Below are positions 45,670-54,371 of a stretch of 64,000 nt of DNA, one piece after another. Below the pieces are notes generated by a model. It made no database searches, was not told the DNA's origin, and saw nothing but the letters and a program-made list of their open reading frames with translations. A program made the translations under genes and the position numbers. The stretch comes from Mesonia sediminis (GTDB taxonomy: Bacteria > Bacteroidota > Bacteroidia > Flavobacteriales > Flavobacteriaceae), in contig NZ_JBHULZ010000008.1 of the NCBI RefSeq assembly GCF_042684705.1, positions 1 through 64,000 on the forward strand. Direction: 5' to 3'. Each line of letters starts with the position of its first letter. Position 1 is the first letter of the stretch.

Positions 45670-47763
45670 TTACACTTTAATTTTTTGCTTTTTAAATAAC
45701 TCACCGGCTTTTAATTTTCTCAAATACTCCCGTAAATCATCACGTACTTCTCCAGATAATATATACAACCCAATGATATTAGGGAATGACATCGCTAAGA
45801 TCATCATGTCTGAAAAATCTAACACAGCCCCTAAACTTACCGATGCTCCTACCACCACAAACAATAAAAATAGTAATTTATAAATTAATTCCGATTGATT
45901 TGACTTCCCAAATAAATAGGTCCAAGCTCTCATACCATAATAAGACCAAGAAATCATTGTTGAAAAAGCGAACAAAAATACCGCGGCCGCCAATACATAG
46001 GGAAACCAAGATATTACACTAGCAAAGGCTTCTGAGGTAAGCTGAGCTCCGCCTATTCCTTCAACTTCGTGCATTCCTGTAAAAATTAAAACCAATGCGG
46101 TAAGCGTACAAACTACTACAGTATCTATAAAAGGTTCTAGCAAGGCTACAAAACCTTCTGATGGAGGATGATTTGTTTTTGCGGCACTATGGGCAATAGC
46201 TGCAGAACCTACACCAGCTTCGTTAGAAAAAGCAGCTCTTTGAAAGCCTACAATAAGTACCCCGATAATTCCCCCTTTTAGGGCCGTAGGATTAAAAGCA
46301 CCTTCAAAAATAGCATTAAAGGCGGGGCCAATATTTTCAATGTTTATACCAATAACAATTAAGGCTCCCAAAACATAAATGGCTGCCATGAAAGGAACTA
46401 CCTTACCGGTAACTTTAGCAATGCTTGAAATACCTCCAATGATTACTACTGCTACCAAAGCCGCAACCACAAGTCCGAAGATAAAGCCGTGTCCCTCTAA
46501 AAATTGAAATTGACCCGATAAGATCTCAAAAGATTGATTGGCTTGAAACATATTACCTCCTCCAAAAGATGCTCCTACTCCTAAGACGGCAAAGAAACCT
46601 GCTAAAAATTTACCTAAACCAGACATATTTCGTTTTTCTAATCCGTAGCGGAGGTAGTTCATTGGTCCCCCAAAAATCTTTCCTTCTTTACTGATAAACC
46701 TATATTTTACACCCAAAGTACATTCTACAAACTTAGAAGACATTCCTAACAGTCCGGCTAAAATCATCCAAAAGGTTGCGCCAGCACCACCCAATGAAAT
46801 TGCCACTGCTACACCAGCAATATTCCCTAAACCAACAGTTGCCGAAACCGCTGTAGCTAATGCTTGAAAATGAGTAATTCTACCTGGAGCATTGGGGTCG
46901 TCATATTTTCCTTTAGCCAAATCTAAAGCGTGGCGAAACCCTCTTAGGTTTATAAAGCCCATTCTTAAAGTAAAAAAGGCAGCTCCTAAAATTAACCAAA
47001 CTACAATAAAAGGAATAGGAAAAGTAATAGGGTCTCCGTTGGGGTGTGTCAATATTACTGGCTCATCGTATTTCACCTTGGCAAAAAAATGTGCTCCCGC
47101 TTCAATTACATCTTCTGTATTTTGGTAATCGTAAATGGTATTTCCTTCAGACGTCAAATGGGTTAGCGTTCCACTTGCAGATGCTTTAACTTCTATATTT
47201 CCTTCTTTTTCCGATTTAATTATAGCAATAGATTGGTTTCTATCTACGTGTTCTCCTTCTTTTACCAACCACTCCTCTAATTTATAAGCGTCTTGAATTC
47301 CTGAATACCAATTAGGAATAGGGACATTTTTTTCATCGGCGTACACAATAGGATCATACAAACCTATAGCCGAAAAAGGGTCCCAAAATAAAATTGAAGC
47401 CAGATTATCTACAATGGGTTTAAACGCGCCATTAAAGTTTTCTGTAATTGACTCGGCAGGTATGCGGTAAGATTTGGTTAAAGTATTTTGTTCAGCATCT
47501 GTAATTACTACTGTATAATCAATACCCTCAACAACACCAGTTGCTTTGTTAGATTTTAGCGAAGTGTCTTGGTCACTCCACTTAAAAGTGTAAGGAGGAA
47601 CGCCCCCTGTGACATTCAGTTCAATAATTCCGTCATTGATTAAATTTGACGGATTAATTAGCTCTGGTACGACTTTAATATCTTTCTCATTAAAATCTTC
47701 TTGAGCTTGCAGCGATGAAAAAATCAGTAAAAAAAATAAAAACGAAAGTAAATACTTTCTCAT
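45670..47763 (-). CDS. AGCS-family sodium:alanine-type symporter with large periplasmic N-terminal extension (copy 1)
   Basis: 697 residues, about 250 more than ordinary AGCS carriers. In order: signal peptide (to about residue 20), a SprB-repeat-like beta domain (about 34-100, VTGGVPPYTFKWSDQDTS), a linker, a biotinyl/lipoyl-like barrel (about 160-232, LVKEGEHVDRNQSIAIIKSE, ASASGTL), and from residue 252 the transporter with its signature TAVSATVGLGNIAGVAVAIS. Sodium-coupled uptake of alanine, glycine or a similar small amino acid is expected. The extension would lie in the periplasm. A paralogue with the same layout is at 51089. Eleven-base gap to the downstream HhH gene. Confidence 0.9.
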   Translation of the reverse strand: MRKYLLSFLFFLLIFSSLQAQEDFNEKDIKVVPELINPSNLINDGIIELNVTGGVPPYTFKWSDQDTSLKSNKATGVVEGIDYTVVITDAEQNTLTKSYRIPAESITENFNGAFKPIVDNLASILFWDPFSAIGLYDPIVYADEKNVPIPNWYSGIQDAYKLEEWLVKEGEHVDRNQSIAIIKSEKEGNIEVKASASGTLTHLTSEGNTIYDYQNTEDVIEAGAHFFAKVKYDEPVILTHPNGDPITFPIPFIVVWLILGAAFFTLRMGFINLRGFRHALDLAKGKYDDPNAPGRITHFQALATAVSATVGLGNIAGVAVAISLGGAGATFWMILAGLLGMSSKFVECTLGVKYRFISKEGKIFGGPMNYLRYGLEKRNMSGLGKFLAGFFAVLGVGASFGGGNMFQANQSFEILSGQFQFLEGHGFIFGLVVAALVAVVIIGGISSIAKVTGKVVPFMAAIYVLGALIVIGINIENIGPAFNAIFEGAFNPTALKGGIIGVLIVGFQRAAFSNEAGVGSAAIAHSAAKTNHPPSEGFVALLEPFIDTVVVCTLTALVLIFTGMHEVEGIGGAQLTSEAFASVISWFPYVLAAAVFLFAFSTMISWSYYGMRAWTYLFGKSNQSELIYKLLFLLFVVVGASVSLGAVLDFSDMMILAMSFPNIIGLYILSGEVRDDLREYLRKLKAGELFKKQKIKV

Positions 47764-47857
47764 AAGATATCTTGTTTTTTGATAGAATAGATAGCAATAT
47801 TAAAAAAAAATTAAATTTTTAGCTTACTATTTAAAGAAAAAGTACTTGCTATCGCGT

Positions 47858-48889
47858 TTATACTTTAAAATTAAGTCTAGGATATTTACTTTTAAGTTTA
47901 CGCATTTGATGCATATTTCCCACTATTATCAATTGTGAAAACTCATCTAAATTCATGTCAGCCTCTGGATTTATTGTGTATTCACCGGTTTTGGCTTGAA
48001 CCCCAATAATGCTACATCCTGTATCTTTTCTAAGGTTTAGCTCGGCAATGCTCATAGGGATTGAGCGTCCTAATAAAGAAAAGTTGATTTTCTTAACCAA
48101 AATTTGATCTTCAACCTCTTCGTTCTCATTAATATTTGCCAACTCGCTCATAAACTCAATCAAATCTGGGTTTACAACCAATGAAGCCATATGACTACCA
48201 CCAATACGATCGGGCATAATGACTTGATCTGCTCCTGCTAGTTTTAGCTTTTTATTTGAGCTTTCATCTGTAGACCGGCTGATTATAGTAAGGTTTTGAT
48301 TGAGCTGTCTCGCCGAGAGTACAATAAATAGATTATCGGCATCGCTGGGCAAGGAGCACAAAAGCACTTTCGCTTTTTCTATACCTGCCATTTCTAGCAC
48401 CTCATCTTGGGTGGCATCACCAGCAATATAATAAAAACCCTCTTGGCGGATTTGATCAAGTTGTTCTTCAGAATTTTCAATTATAACAAAATTCATTTTA
48501 TTTGAACTCAATTTTTGTACGGCCTCTTTACCATTTCGGCCATAGCCACAAACTACAATATGATTGGAAAGGGCTGAAATTTCTTTTTGCATACGTCTTT
48601 GTTTTAAAGTACCAATATTGTTAGCACTCAGAATAAATTCAATAACCGTTGATATCGCATACCCAAAAATAGATATACTCAATATGATGTAAATGCCGGT
48701 AAATAATTTTTGGTCTGGCGTTAAGGGTACTACCTCACCAAACCCCACTGTGGTAACAGTTATAACCGTCATATAGAAAGCATCTATCCAAGAGTAATCG
48801 GCAAGCAGTTTAAAGCCTATCACTCCACCTATTACAATAGTAACGAGTAAAAGTAAAGCTAAAAGTACCTTGGTAGAGATTTTTTGCAT
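47858..48889 (-). CDS. Two-helix potassium channel with RCK (TrkA-N/TrkA-C) domains
   Basis: 343 residues, a MthK-like layout: TM1 (about 8-30), pore helix and selectivity filter TVTTVGFGE (filter near 47-51), TM2 (about 65-88), then a cytosolic Rossmann domain (HIVVCGYGRNGKEAV near 110-124) and a TrkA-C domain (about 260-343). The filter is GFG rather than GYG, still K+ compatible. NAD or ion gating through the RCK domain is the family expectation. It follows the PspC gene by four bases, completing a DUF2851-pspC-channel operon. Confidence 0.9.
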   Translation of the reverse strand: MQKISTKVLLALLLLVTIVIGGVIGFKLLADYSWIDAFYMTVITVTTVGFGEVVPLTPDQKLFTGIYIILSISIFGYAISTVIEFILSANNIGTLKQRRMQKEISALSNHIVVCGYGRNGKEAVQKLSSNKMNFVIIENSEEQLDQIRQEGFYYIAGDATQDEVLEMAGIEKAKVLLCSLPSDADNLFIVLSARQLNQNLTIISRSTDESSNKKLKLAGADQVIMPDRIGGSHMASLVVNPDLIEFMSELANINENEEVEDQILVKKINFSLLGRSIPMSIAELNLRKDTGCSIIGVQAKTGEYTINPEADMNLDEFSQLIIVGNMHQMRKLKSKYPRLNFKV

Positions 48890-48892
48890 ACG

Positions 48893-49123
48893 CTACAGGT
48901 CAAATACCGAGCTTCTTTTAGTATAGATTAAGTCTTTTAATTTTAACCAAAAGGCAAGCGTTAAATAAACAGCGAAGCCCACCCCTAAGGTGGCAAATGA
49001 AAGGTAAATAAAAAACAAACGAACACTTTTAACCTTTATCCCCAACCTATCGGCTAGGCGAGTGCTTACATAAAAGCCATTGCGTTCAAAATAATAGCGA
49101 ATTTTATAAATAAGGTTAAGCAT
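48893..49123 (-). CDS. PspC domain small membrane protein
   Basis: 76 residues from the ATG at 49123. The open frame extends to 49153, but that would overlap the upstream DUF2851 gene by 26 bases; the later start leaves a four-base gap and begins MLNLIYKIRYYFERNGF. One PspC-type segment with a membrane span (VRLFFIYLSFATLGVGFAVYLTLAFWL). In enterobacteria PspC senses envelope stress; here the partner genes pspA/B are not visible. Confidence 0.82.
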   Translation of the reverse strand: MLNLIYKIRYYFERNGFYVSTRLADRLGIKVKSVRLFFIYLSFATLGVGFAVYLTLAFWLKLKDLIYTKRSSVFDL

Positions 49124-49127
49124 AGGG

Positions 49128-50399
49128 TTATTTGTTAAGCAAAGATACACCAATTTGACAATTTAAACATTTTTGTTTTTTACAGTAATCTTGGTATAAG
49201 CTTAGTAAAGATTGCGAATGCCAAGCATTTTGTACCATTTCAGGTTTTAATTGTTTAAATTTTTTAACACTAGAATTTTCTTCCGCTTTAAGCGAACTCA
49301 TTATGCTAAACAAATCATCTACCACTTCTTTTCCGCGGGCTTTGTGATAACTAAAACTAAAGGGAACCAATACATTGATGATCATTAAATCTACGAAAGA
49401 AGTAGAGAGTTTTTTTACCCTAGTTTTGGAGTTGACCTCAAAATTATAATGCGTTTCCCAATACGGGCTGGTTTTAACTTTAAATAAGAGATCTCTCCAT
49501 AATCGAATATCGGGTTTTTCAATCAGTAAATTAAAAAAATTGGCCGAATCCTGATATAAATAAGCTAACTGAGCTAGCCGAATGCTAGGAAAATTTGGTG
49601 GTCTTAACCTAAAAAATGCCAAAGGGTTTGTAATACTTGCTAATTGGTATTTATGGCGAAGAAAACTAAATTCTTTTTGGAGCTCTTGGTAATAGACATC
49701 TTCTTTCTCACCTTCTAATAATTTACACATCCCCATAAACAAGGCTTCTAAGACTTGAACTTTTTGCGTTTTACGGACTAGGTTAAATGGAATATTAGCA
49801 GCCATCTGTTGAAAAGATAAGCCGTTCACGTTAAGGCCAAAGCCTTTAGCAAAGAGAATAAACAAAACTTTTTCCCAATCGTTTTTGGTGTTTTTTAATA
49901 AAAGTTGAATGTATTCTGTTTTTTGCTCTAAACGGCGTACATATAATTTCTCTTGCCAGCTATGGATTATAAAAGTTGAAAAATATGGCAAGAGGTTTTC
50001 ACAGTTGATAAACTTTTTTTGCCTAGATAATTCTTGGTAGTGTTCTAAGCTTTCTAGATTTACGTAATGCTTCAAGCAAAGACTAGGTATACTGCTACCA
50101 TCGCTTCTATAAACGGGCATATCTTCTTCCCACACTACATGCAAGATAACATTATCATAAGCTTTATCGGTATGATGGTGGTGTGCAAACCAATCGCTTG
50201 CCTTAAGATGAATTTCAACATTACCCGCCCACAATTGGTGATCAATTTGAATTCTCGCATCAAAGAAATCGGGACCGCTTTTATCTTCATTATGCCAGCC
50301 TACATGTTTTACAACAATGGGTAGACCTTGACTGGTTTTTAGATTTAGGAAATTAAATTTTTTAAATTTCCATACATAATGTAAATAATCTTCTTTCAT
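49128..50399 (-). CDS. DUF2851 family protein
   Basis: Predicted 423 residues from the ATG at 50399 (the frame extends four codons to 50411). Recognised by the N-terminal EDYLHYVWKFKKF, then GWHNEDKSGPDFFDARIQID, AGNVEIHLKASDW and DNVILHVVWEED. The conserved Asp, His and Lys positions look nuclease-like, but the activity is not known to me. A C-terminal cysteine pair (QKCLNCQ) is present. First gene of the DUF2851-pspC-K+ channel unit. Confidence 0.85.
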   Translation of the reverse strand: MKEDYLHYVWKFKKFNFLNLKTSQGLPIVVKHVGWHNEDKSGPDFFDARIQIDHQLWAGNVEIHLKASDWFAHHHHTDKAYDNVILHVVWEEDMPVYRSDGSSIPSLCLKHYVNLESLEHYQELSRQKKFINCENLLPYFSTFIIHSWQEKLYVRRLEQKTEYIQLLLKNTKNDWEKVLFILFAKGFGLNVNGLSFQQMAANIPFNLVRKTQKVQVLEALFMGMCKLLEGEKEDVYYQELQKEFSFLRHKYQLASITNPLAFFRLRPPNFPSIRLAQLAYLYQDSANFFNLLIEKPDIRLWRDLLFKVKTSPYWETHYNFEVNSKTRVKKLSTSFVDLMIINVLVPFSFSYHKARGKEVVDDLFSIMSSLKAEENSSVKKFKQLKPEMVQNAWHSQSLLSLYQDYCKKQKCLNCQIGVSLLNK

Positions 50400-50505
50400 A
50401 TTACAAGACAAACAAAACCTATCCGAGAGCTTTTAATCGCTCATTTATAACAACATAGGCTTAAAGATACCTAATAAATTATAAACTTGTAGATTTTACT
50501 ATTTT

Positions 50506-50541
50506 TTTTAGCCTAAAAATAAGTGTATTTTTAGGCTAAAA
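50506..50541. promoter_or_regulatory. Perfect 16-bp inverted repeat
   Basis: TTTTAGCCTAAAAATA (50506-50521), four-base spacer AGTG, then the exact reverse complement TATTTTTAGGCTAAAA (50526-50541). It lies in the 151-base gap between the divergent DUF2851 gene and the small membrane-protein unit, 22 bases before the ATG at 50563. No U run follows on the plus strand, and no gene ends here, so it is more likely an operator or leader hairpin than a terminator. Confidence 0.75.
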
Positions 50542-50562
50542 TATAAGCAGTACAAAAGCAGC

Positions 50563-50727
50563 ATGGACACGTCACCTAAAAAAGAAAATTCAAAACAAAA
50601 AAAAAGCCTACGAGATAGTTCAAATGCCTTCCTAAGGTTTTTAGGTGATGTTGGTTTTTACTTATGGAGTGGTGTATTGGCTATTGGGGCTTTTTTGGCT
50701 TGGCTTATTTCTTTTTTACTAATATGA
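50563..50727 (+). CDS. 54-residue single-span membrane protein (short ORF)
   Basis: Small frame: a highly basic, Ser/Lys-rich N-terminus (MDTSPKKENSKQKKSLRDSS) followed by one hydrophobic segment (FYLWSGVLAIGAFLAWLIS and FLLI). Its TGA stop overlaps the ATG of the next gene in the ATGA arrangement, a strong sign that both are translated. No family recognised. Preceded by the palindrome at 50506-50541. Topology suggests the basic part stays in the cytoplasm. Confidence 0.7.
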   Translation: MDTSPKKENSKQKKSLRDSSNAFLRFLGDVGFYLWSGVLAIGAFLAWLISFLLI

Positions 50728-51077
50728 GTTATACCCGCAGGTTATGGATCGTAAGTACCGCTATAGCACTTATCTATTTAGGACTCAAGGCCAGCCATTA
50801 CAGTTTACCTACTTTCCTTACTAACCATTTGATGGATATTGTTTGTATGCCTGTTGTATTAGGTATTATTCAAGGTGTAATGCAGTTTGTTTTTCCTTCG
50901 TTTCGTTTTACGGTTTTGATGCTCGTGGTGTTGGTGGTTGGTTATTCTTTATATTTTGAATGCTATCTACCGCAGGTAAACAGCCGGTATACGGCAGACC
51001 TTTTAGATGTAGGCTGCTATTTAATAGGAAGCGGTCTTTATGCTTTTTTTCAACACAAAGACCGCTTGGTTACTTAA
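50724..51077 (+). CDS. Small polytopic membrane protein of unknown function
   Basis: 117 residues from the ATG at 50724, which overlaps the stop of the 54-codon gene; the frame is open back to 50664 but that part lies inside the upstream gene. Three or four membrane spans (RLWIVSTAIALIYLGL, HLMDIVCMPVVLGIIQGVM, FTVLMLVVLVVGYSLYF, LLDVGCYLIGSGLYAFF). The DxxxY-ADLLDVGCYLIG ending resembles VanZ-like or DUF2809-like small membrane proteins found in this phylum, without certainty. Convergent with the second AGCS gene. Confidence 0.72.
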   Translation: MSYTRRLWIVSTAIALIYLGLKASHYSLPTFLTNHLMDIVCMPVVLGIIQGVMQFVFPSFRFTVLMLVVLVVGYSLYFECYLPQVNSRYTADLLDVGCYLIGSGLYAFFQHKDRLVT

Positions 51078-51088
51078 AATAAAAAAAG

Positions 51089-53185
51089 TTACTCCCTAAA
51101 CTTAGGGTTTATGTAAAGTTCTCCCTTCTTGAGTTTTGCTAAATACAATTTTAAATCTGCTCTAACCTCCGATGATAATAAATATAACCCGATAATATTA
51201 GGAAAAGACATGGCCAAAATCATCATATCGGCAAAAGTCAACACGGCCCCTAAACTTACTGAAGCTCCGAGCACTACAAAAACTAAAAATAATACTTTAA
51301 AAACAAGTTCAGATTGTTTGCTTCTACCAAAAAGGTAGGTCCAAGAACGCATTCCGTAATACGACCAAGAGACCATTGTCGAAAAGGCGAATAAGAAAAC
51401 AGCAAAAGCCAGCACTGCAGGAAACCAGGATATCACACTACCAAAAGCGTCTGAGGTTAGCTCTACCCCACCTAAGCCTGTTCTCTCGTGCATTCCCGAA
51501 AAGATAAGCACTAGCGCGGTCATAGTACACACCACCATAGTATCTATAAATGGCTCTACTAATGAGGTAAAACCATCGGCGATGGGAGTATTTGTTTTTG
51601 AGGCACTGTGGGCAATAGCTGCCGATCCTACTCCTGCTTCACTAGAGAATGCAGCTCGTTGTAGGCCAATAATCAATACGCCAATAAATCCGCCTTTAAG
51701 CGCATCGGCAGAAAGGGCACCGTTAAAAATAGCTGCGAATGCTCCGCCTATATTTTCAATATGCACACCAATAACAATTAAACAACCAATAATATAAACC
51801 GCCGCCATAAATGGAACAACCCTACCGGTTACTCGGGCTATACTGTTTATACCACCTATAATTACAGCACCTATTAGCAGGGCAAAAATAACACCAAACC
51901 AAAAGCCGTGACCTTGTAAAAACGGTAATTGTTCTGATACTATTTTAAAGGCCTGGTTAGATTGCAACATATTTCCTCCGCCAAAAGAGGCTCCCACCCC
52001 AAGTACTGCAAATAGAATTGCCAAAAATTTTCCAAGACCTTTTAGGTTTTTCTTTTCTAAACCATAACGCAGGTAATTCATAGGCCCACCAAATATACGC
52101 CCCTCTTTATTGATAAATCGGTATTTTACCCCTAGCGTACATTCAACAAATTTTAGTGACATCGCAAAAAAACCAGCTAGAAACATCCAAAAAGTTGCTC
52201 CGGCTCCTCCCAAAGATATGGCCACTGCCACACCTGCGATATTTCCTAATCCAACGGTAGCCGATACGGCTGTTGCCATGGCTTGAAAGTGGGTTATAGT
52301 TCCTGGCGCATCGGGGTTGTCATATTTACCTCTTGCCAAATCAATGGAATGTTTAAAACCACTGATGTTGATGAACCCCAGACGAAAGGTGAAAAATATA
52401 CTTCCTAAAATAAGCCAAATCACGATAAACGGAATGGTATTGGTTCTTACCTCTCCATTATTATGCAATAAAGGTCGAGGCTCTTCAAATGCGATGCGTG
52501 CTAAAATGTGAGCATTGGCTTGTATCACATCTTTTTGATCATCTGGATTGTAGATTACTTCTCCTTCACCTACTTTATGTTCTAAACTACCGTTTACACT
52601 AGCAAAAACCGGCATCTCTTTACCGCTATCGCTTTGTATTATTGCTATCTTATCTCCGGTTTTAACGGATTCACCATCGGCTACCAACCAAGTTTTCAAG
52701 GTATAAGCAGCCTGTGTTGTGGCATCCCATTTAGGAATACCAATACGCTCATGTTGGGTGTAAACCACGGGGTCATATACGCCCAAACTAGCAAAAGGAT
52801 CCCAAAAAAGAATACTCGCCAATACATCAACGGCAGGTTGTACCTTGCTGTTAAAAATTTCGGTAATCGATTGGGCCGGGATTTTAAAGGATTTGGTAAC
52901 TTCATTACCTTGACTATCTACTACACGAACTTGATGAGCCATACCCTCAATTAGACCGGTAGATTTAGTGGCTTGCATAGAAGTTTCTTTATTGCTCCAA
53001 TAATACGTATAAGGTGCTACCCCTCCACTCACTTGTAGCATGGCCTCGGCATCATTTATCTCCCGACTAGGATTTTTAAGCTCTAATTCAACGAACAGAC
53101 TCTTATCTGTATTTAATTGATCTTGAGCTAAAAGCGGATTTAAACTAATTAATAATACGAATAGGCAATACAAATATTTATTCAT
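51089..53185 (-). CDS. AGCS-family symporter with SprB-like and lipoyl-like N-terminal domains (copy 2)
   Basis: 698 residues, same architecture as the protein at 45670 and strongly similar over the transporter half (ATVGLGNIAGVAVAISLGG, QRAAFSSEAGVGSAAIAHS). N-terminus: signal peptide (LLAQ), SprB-repeat-like domain (VSGGVAPYTYYWSNKETS), barrel (LVADGESVKTGDKIAIIQSD, ASVNGSL). In this copy the barrel hairpin has no lysine where lipoylated or biotinylated domains carry one, so it is not a cofactor carrier. Paralogues lie 3.3 kb apart with unrelated genes between, so not a simple tandem. Confidence 0.9.
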   Translation of the reverse strand: MNKYLYCLFVLLISLNPLLAQDQLNTDKSLFVELELKNPSREINDAEAMLQVSGGVAPYTYYWSNKETSMQATKSTGLIEGMAHQVRVVDSQGNEVTKSFKIPAQSITEIFNSKVQPAVDVLASILFWDPFASLGVYDPVVYTQHERIGIPKWDATTQAAYTLKTWLVADGESVKTGDKIAIIQSDSGKEMPVFASVNGSLEHKVGEGEVIYNPDDQKDVIQANAHILARIAFEEPRPLLHNNGEVRTNTIPFIVIWLILGSIFFTFRLGFINISGFKHSIDLARGKYDNPDAPGTITHFQAMATAVSATVGLGNIAGVAVAISLGGAGATFWMFLAGFFAMSLKFVECTLGVKYRFINKEGRIFGGPMNYLRYGLEKKNLKGLGKFLAILFAVLGVGASFGGGNMLQSNQAFKIVSEQLPFLQGHGFWFGVIFALLIGAVIIGGINSIARVTGRVVPFMAAVYIIGCLIVIGVHIENIGGAFAAIFNGALSADALKGGFIGVLIIGLQRAAFSSEAGVGSAAIAHSASKTNTPIADGFTSLVEPFIDTMVVCTMTALVLIFSGMHERTGLGGVELTSDAFGSVISWFPAVLAFAVFLFAFSTMVSWSYYGMRSWTYLFGRSKQSELVFKVLFLVFVVLGASVSLGAVLTFADMMILAMSFPNIIGLYLLSSEVRADLKLYLAKLKKGELYINPKFRE

Positions 53186-53204
53186 GGGTTGTAATTTATT
53201 TAAT

Positions 53205-53231
53205 AAAAAAATCCTGCTTTTGGCAGGATTT
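53205..53231 (-). terminator. Terminator of the PLP-enzyme gene
   Basis: AAATCCTGC and GCAGGATTT form a nine-pair stem with loop TTTTG (53209-53231); the A run to its left supplies the U tail of the minus transcript. Confidence 0.85.
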
Positions 53232-53250
53232 AATGTTGTAATTTATTTTT

Positions 53251-54231
53251 TTAGTCCAGGAAACCTTGGGCTTTCATCCAATCATCATTGAACATTTTAC
53301 CTACATAGCGACTTCCATGGTCGTGAAACAATACCACCACCACATCATCTTTGGTAAAATGTTCTTTTAACTGTAACAAGCCTTTCATAGCGGCACCTGC
53401 AGAATTTCCTAAAAACATGCCTTCTTCTTTAGCTAGTTTTTGGGTGTAAACTGCAGCATCTTTGTCGGTTACTTTGGTAAAACCATCGATAATTGAAAAG
53501 TCTACATTTTTAGGTAAAATATCCTCTCCGATTCCTTCGGTAACATACGGGTAGATCTCCTTTTCATCAAATATACCGGTTTCATGGTATTTCTTAAAAA
53601 CACTACCATAGGTATCTATACCCCAAACCTTAACATTCGGGTTTTGTTCTTTCAGGTATTTACCAACTCCCGAAATAGTACCTCCCGTTCCCACTCCTAC
53701 TACAAAATGCGTAACCTTACCCTCGGTTTGTTTCCAAATTTCTGGTCCGGTGCTTTCATAATGCGCTTTGGCATTACTGGGGTTATCATATTGGTTCACG
53801 TACCAAGAGTTGGGAGTTTCTTCGGCTAAACGCTTAGAAGTAGAATAATAAGAACGCGGATCGTCTGGTTCTACATCGGTGGGGCAAACAACCACCTCAC
53901 TCCCCACGGCGCGTAAAATATCTATTTTTTCTTTGCTTTGTTTATCTGCAATTACACAAACCATTTTATAACCTTTTACAATTGCAGCAAGGGCCAGCCC
54001 CATACCAGTATTTCCCGAAGTTCCTTCGATTATAGTACCTCCTGGTTTTATTTTTCCTTCTTTTTCGGCATCTTCAATCATTTTCACCGCCATACGGTCT
54101 TTTACCGAGTTACCCGGATTAAAAGTTTCATACTTTGCCAAAACCAAAGCAGGAATTTCGGCAGCTAATTTATTTATTTTAACCAATGGGGTATTTCCTA
54201 TGGTTTCTAATATATTGTTTTTATAATCCAT
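53251..54231 (-). CDS. PLP-dependent cysteine synthase / cystathionine beta-synthase-like enzyme
   Basis: 326-residue fold-type II enzyme. Schiff-base lysine is K44 in NPGNSVKDRM; phosphate and substrate loops TSGNTGMGL and GTGGTISG are present. The segment DVEPDDPRSYYSTSKRLAEETPNSWYVNQYDN is more like cystathionine beta-synthase than CysK, but there is no C-terminal CBS pair. Role in cysteine or transsulfuration metabolism, precise reaction open. A -10-like TATCTTTG at 54258-54251 precedes it. Confidence 0.9.
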   Translation of the reverse strand: MDYKNNILETIGNTPLVKINKLAAEIPALVLAKYETFNPGNSVKDRMAVKMIEDAEKEGKIKPGGTIIEGTSGNTGMGLALAAIVKGYKMVCVIADKQSKEKIDILRAVGSEVVVCPTDVEPDDPRSYYSTSKRLAEETPNSWYVNQYDNPSNAKAHYESTGPEIWKQTEGKVTHFVVGVGTGGTISGVGKYLKEQNPNVKVWGIDTYGSVFKKYHETGIFDEKEIYPYVTEGIGEDILPKNVDFSIIDGFTKVTDKDAAVYTQKLAKEEGMFLGNSAGAAMKGLLQLKEHFTKDDVVVVLFHDHGSRYVGKMFNDDWMKAQGFLD

Positions 54232-54371
54232 CGTGCAATTTTTTCGGCTGCAAAGATAAGAAACATATTACGAGTAATAAAATTCTAATAAATGCTTAAC
54301 AAAACAGGTTTAAAATCTTATAAAAATAAGAATTTGATAATTAAAATCCGCTTTAAGCGAGAGGCTCCAAA

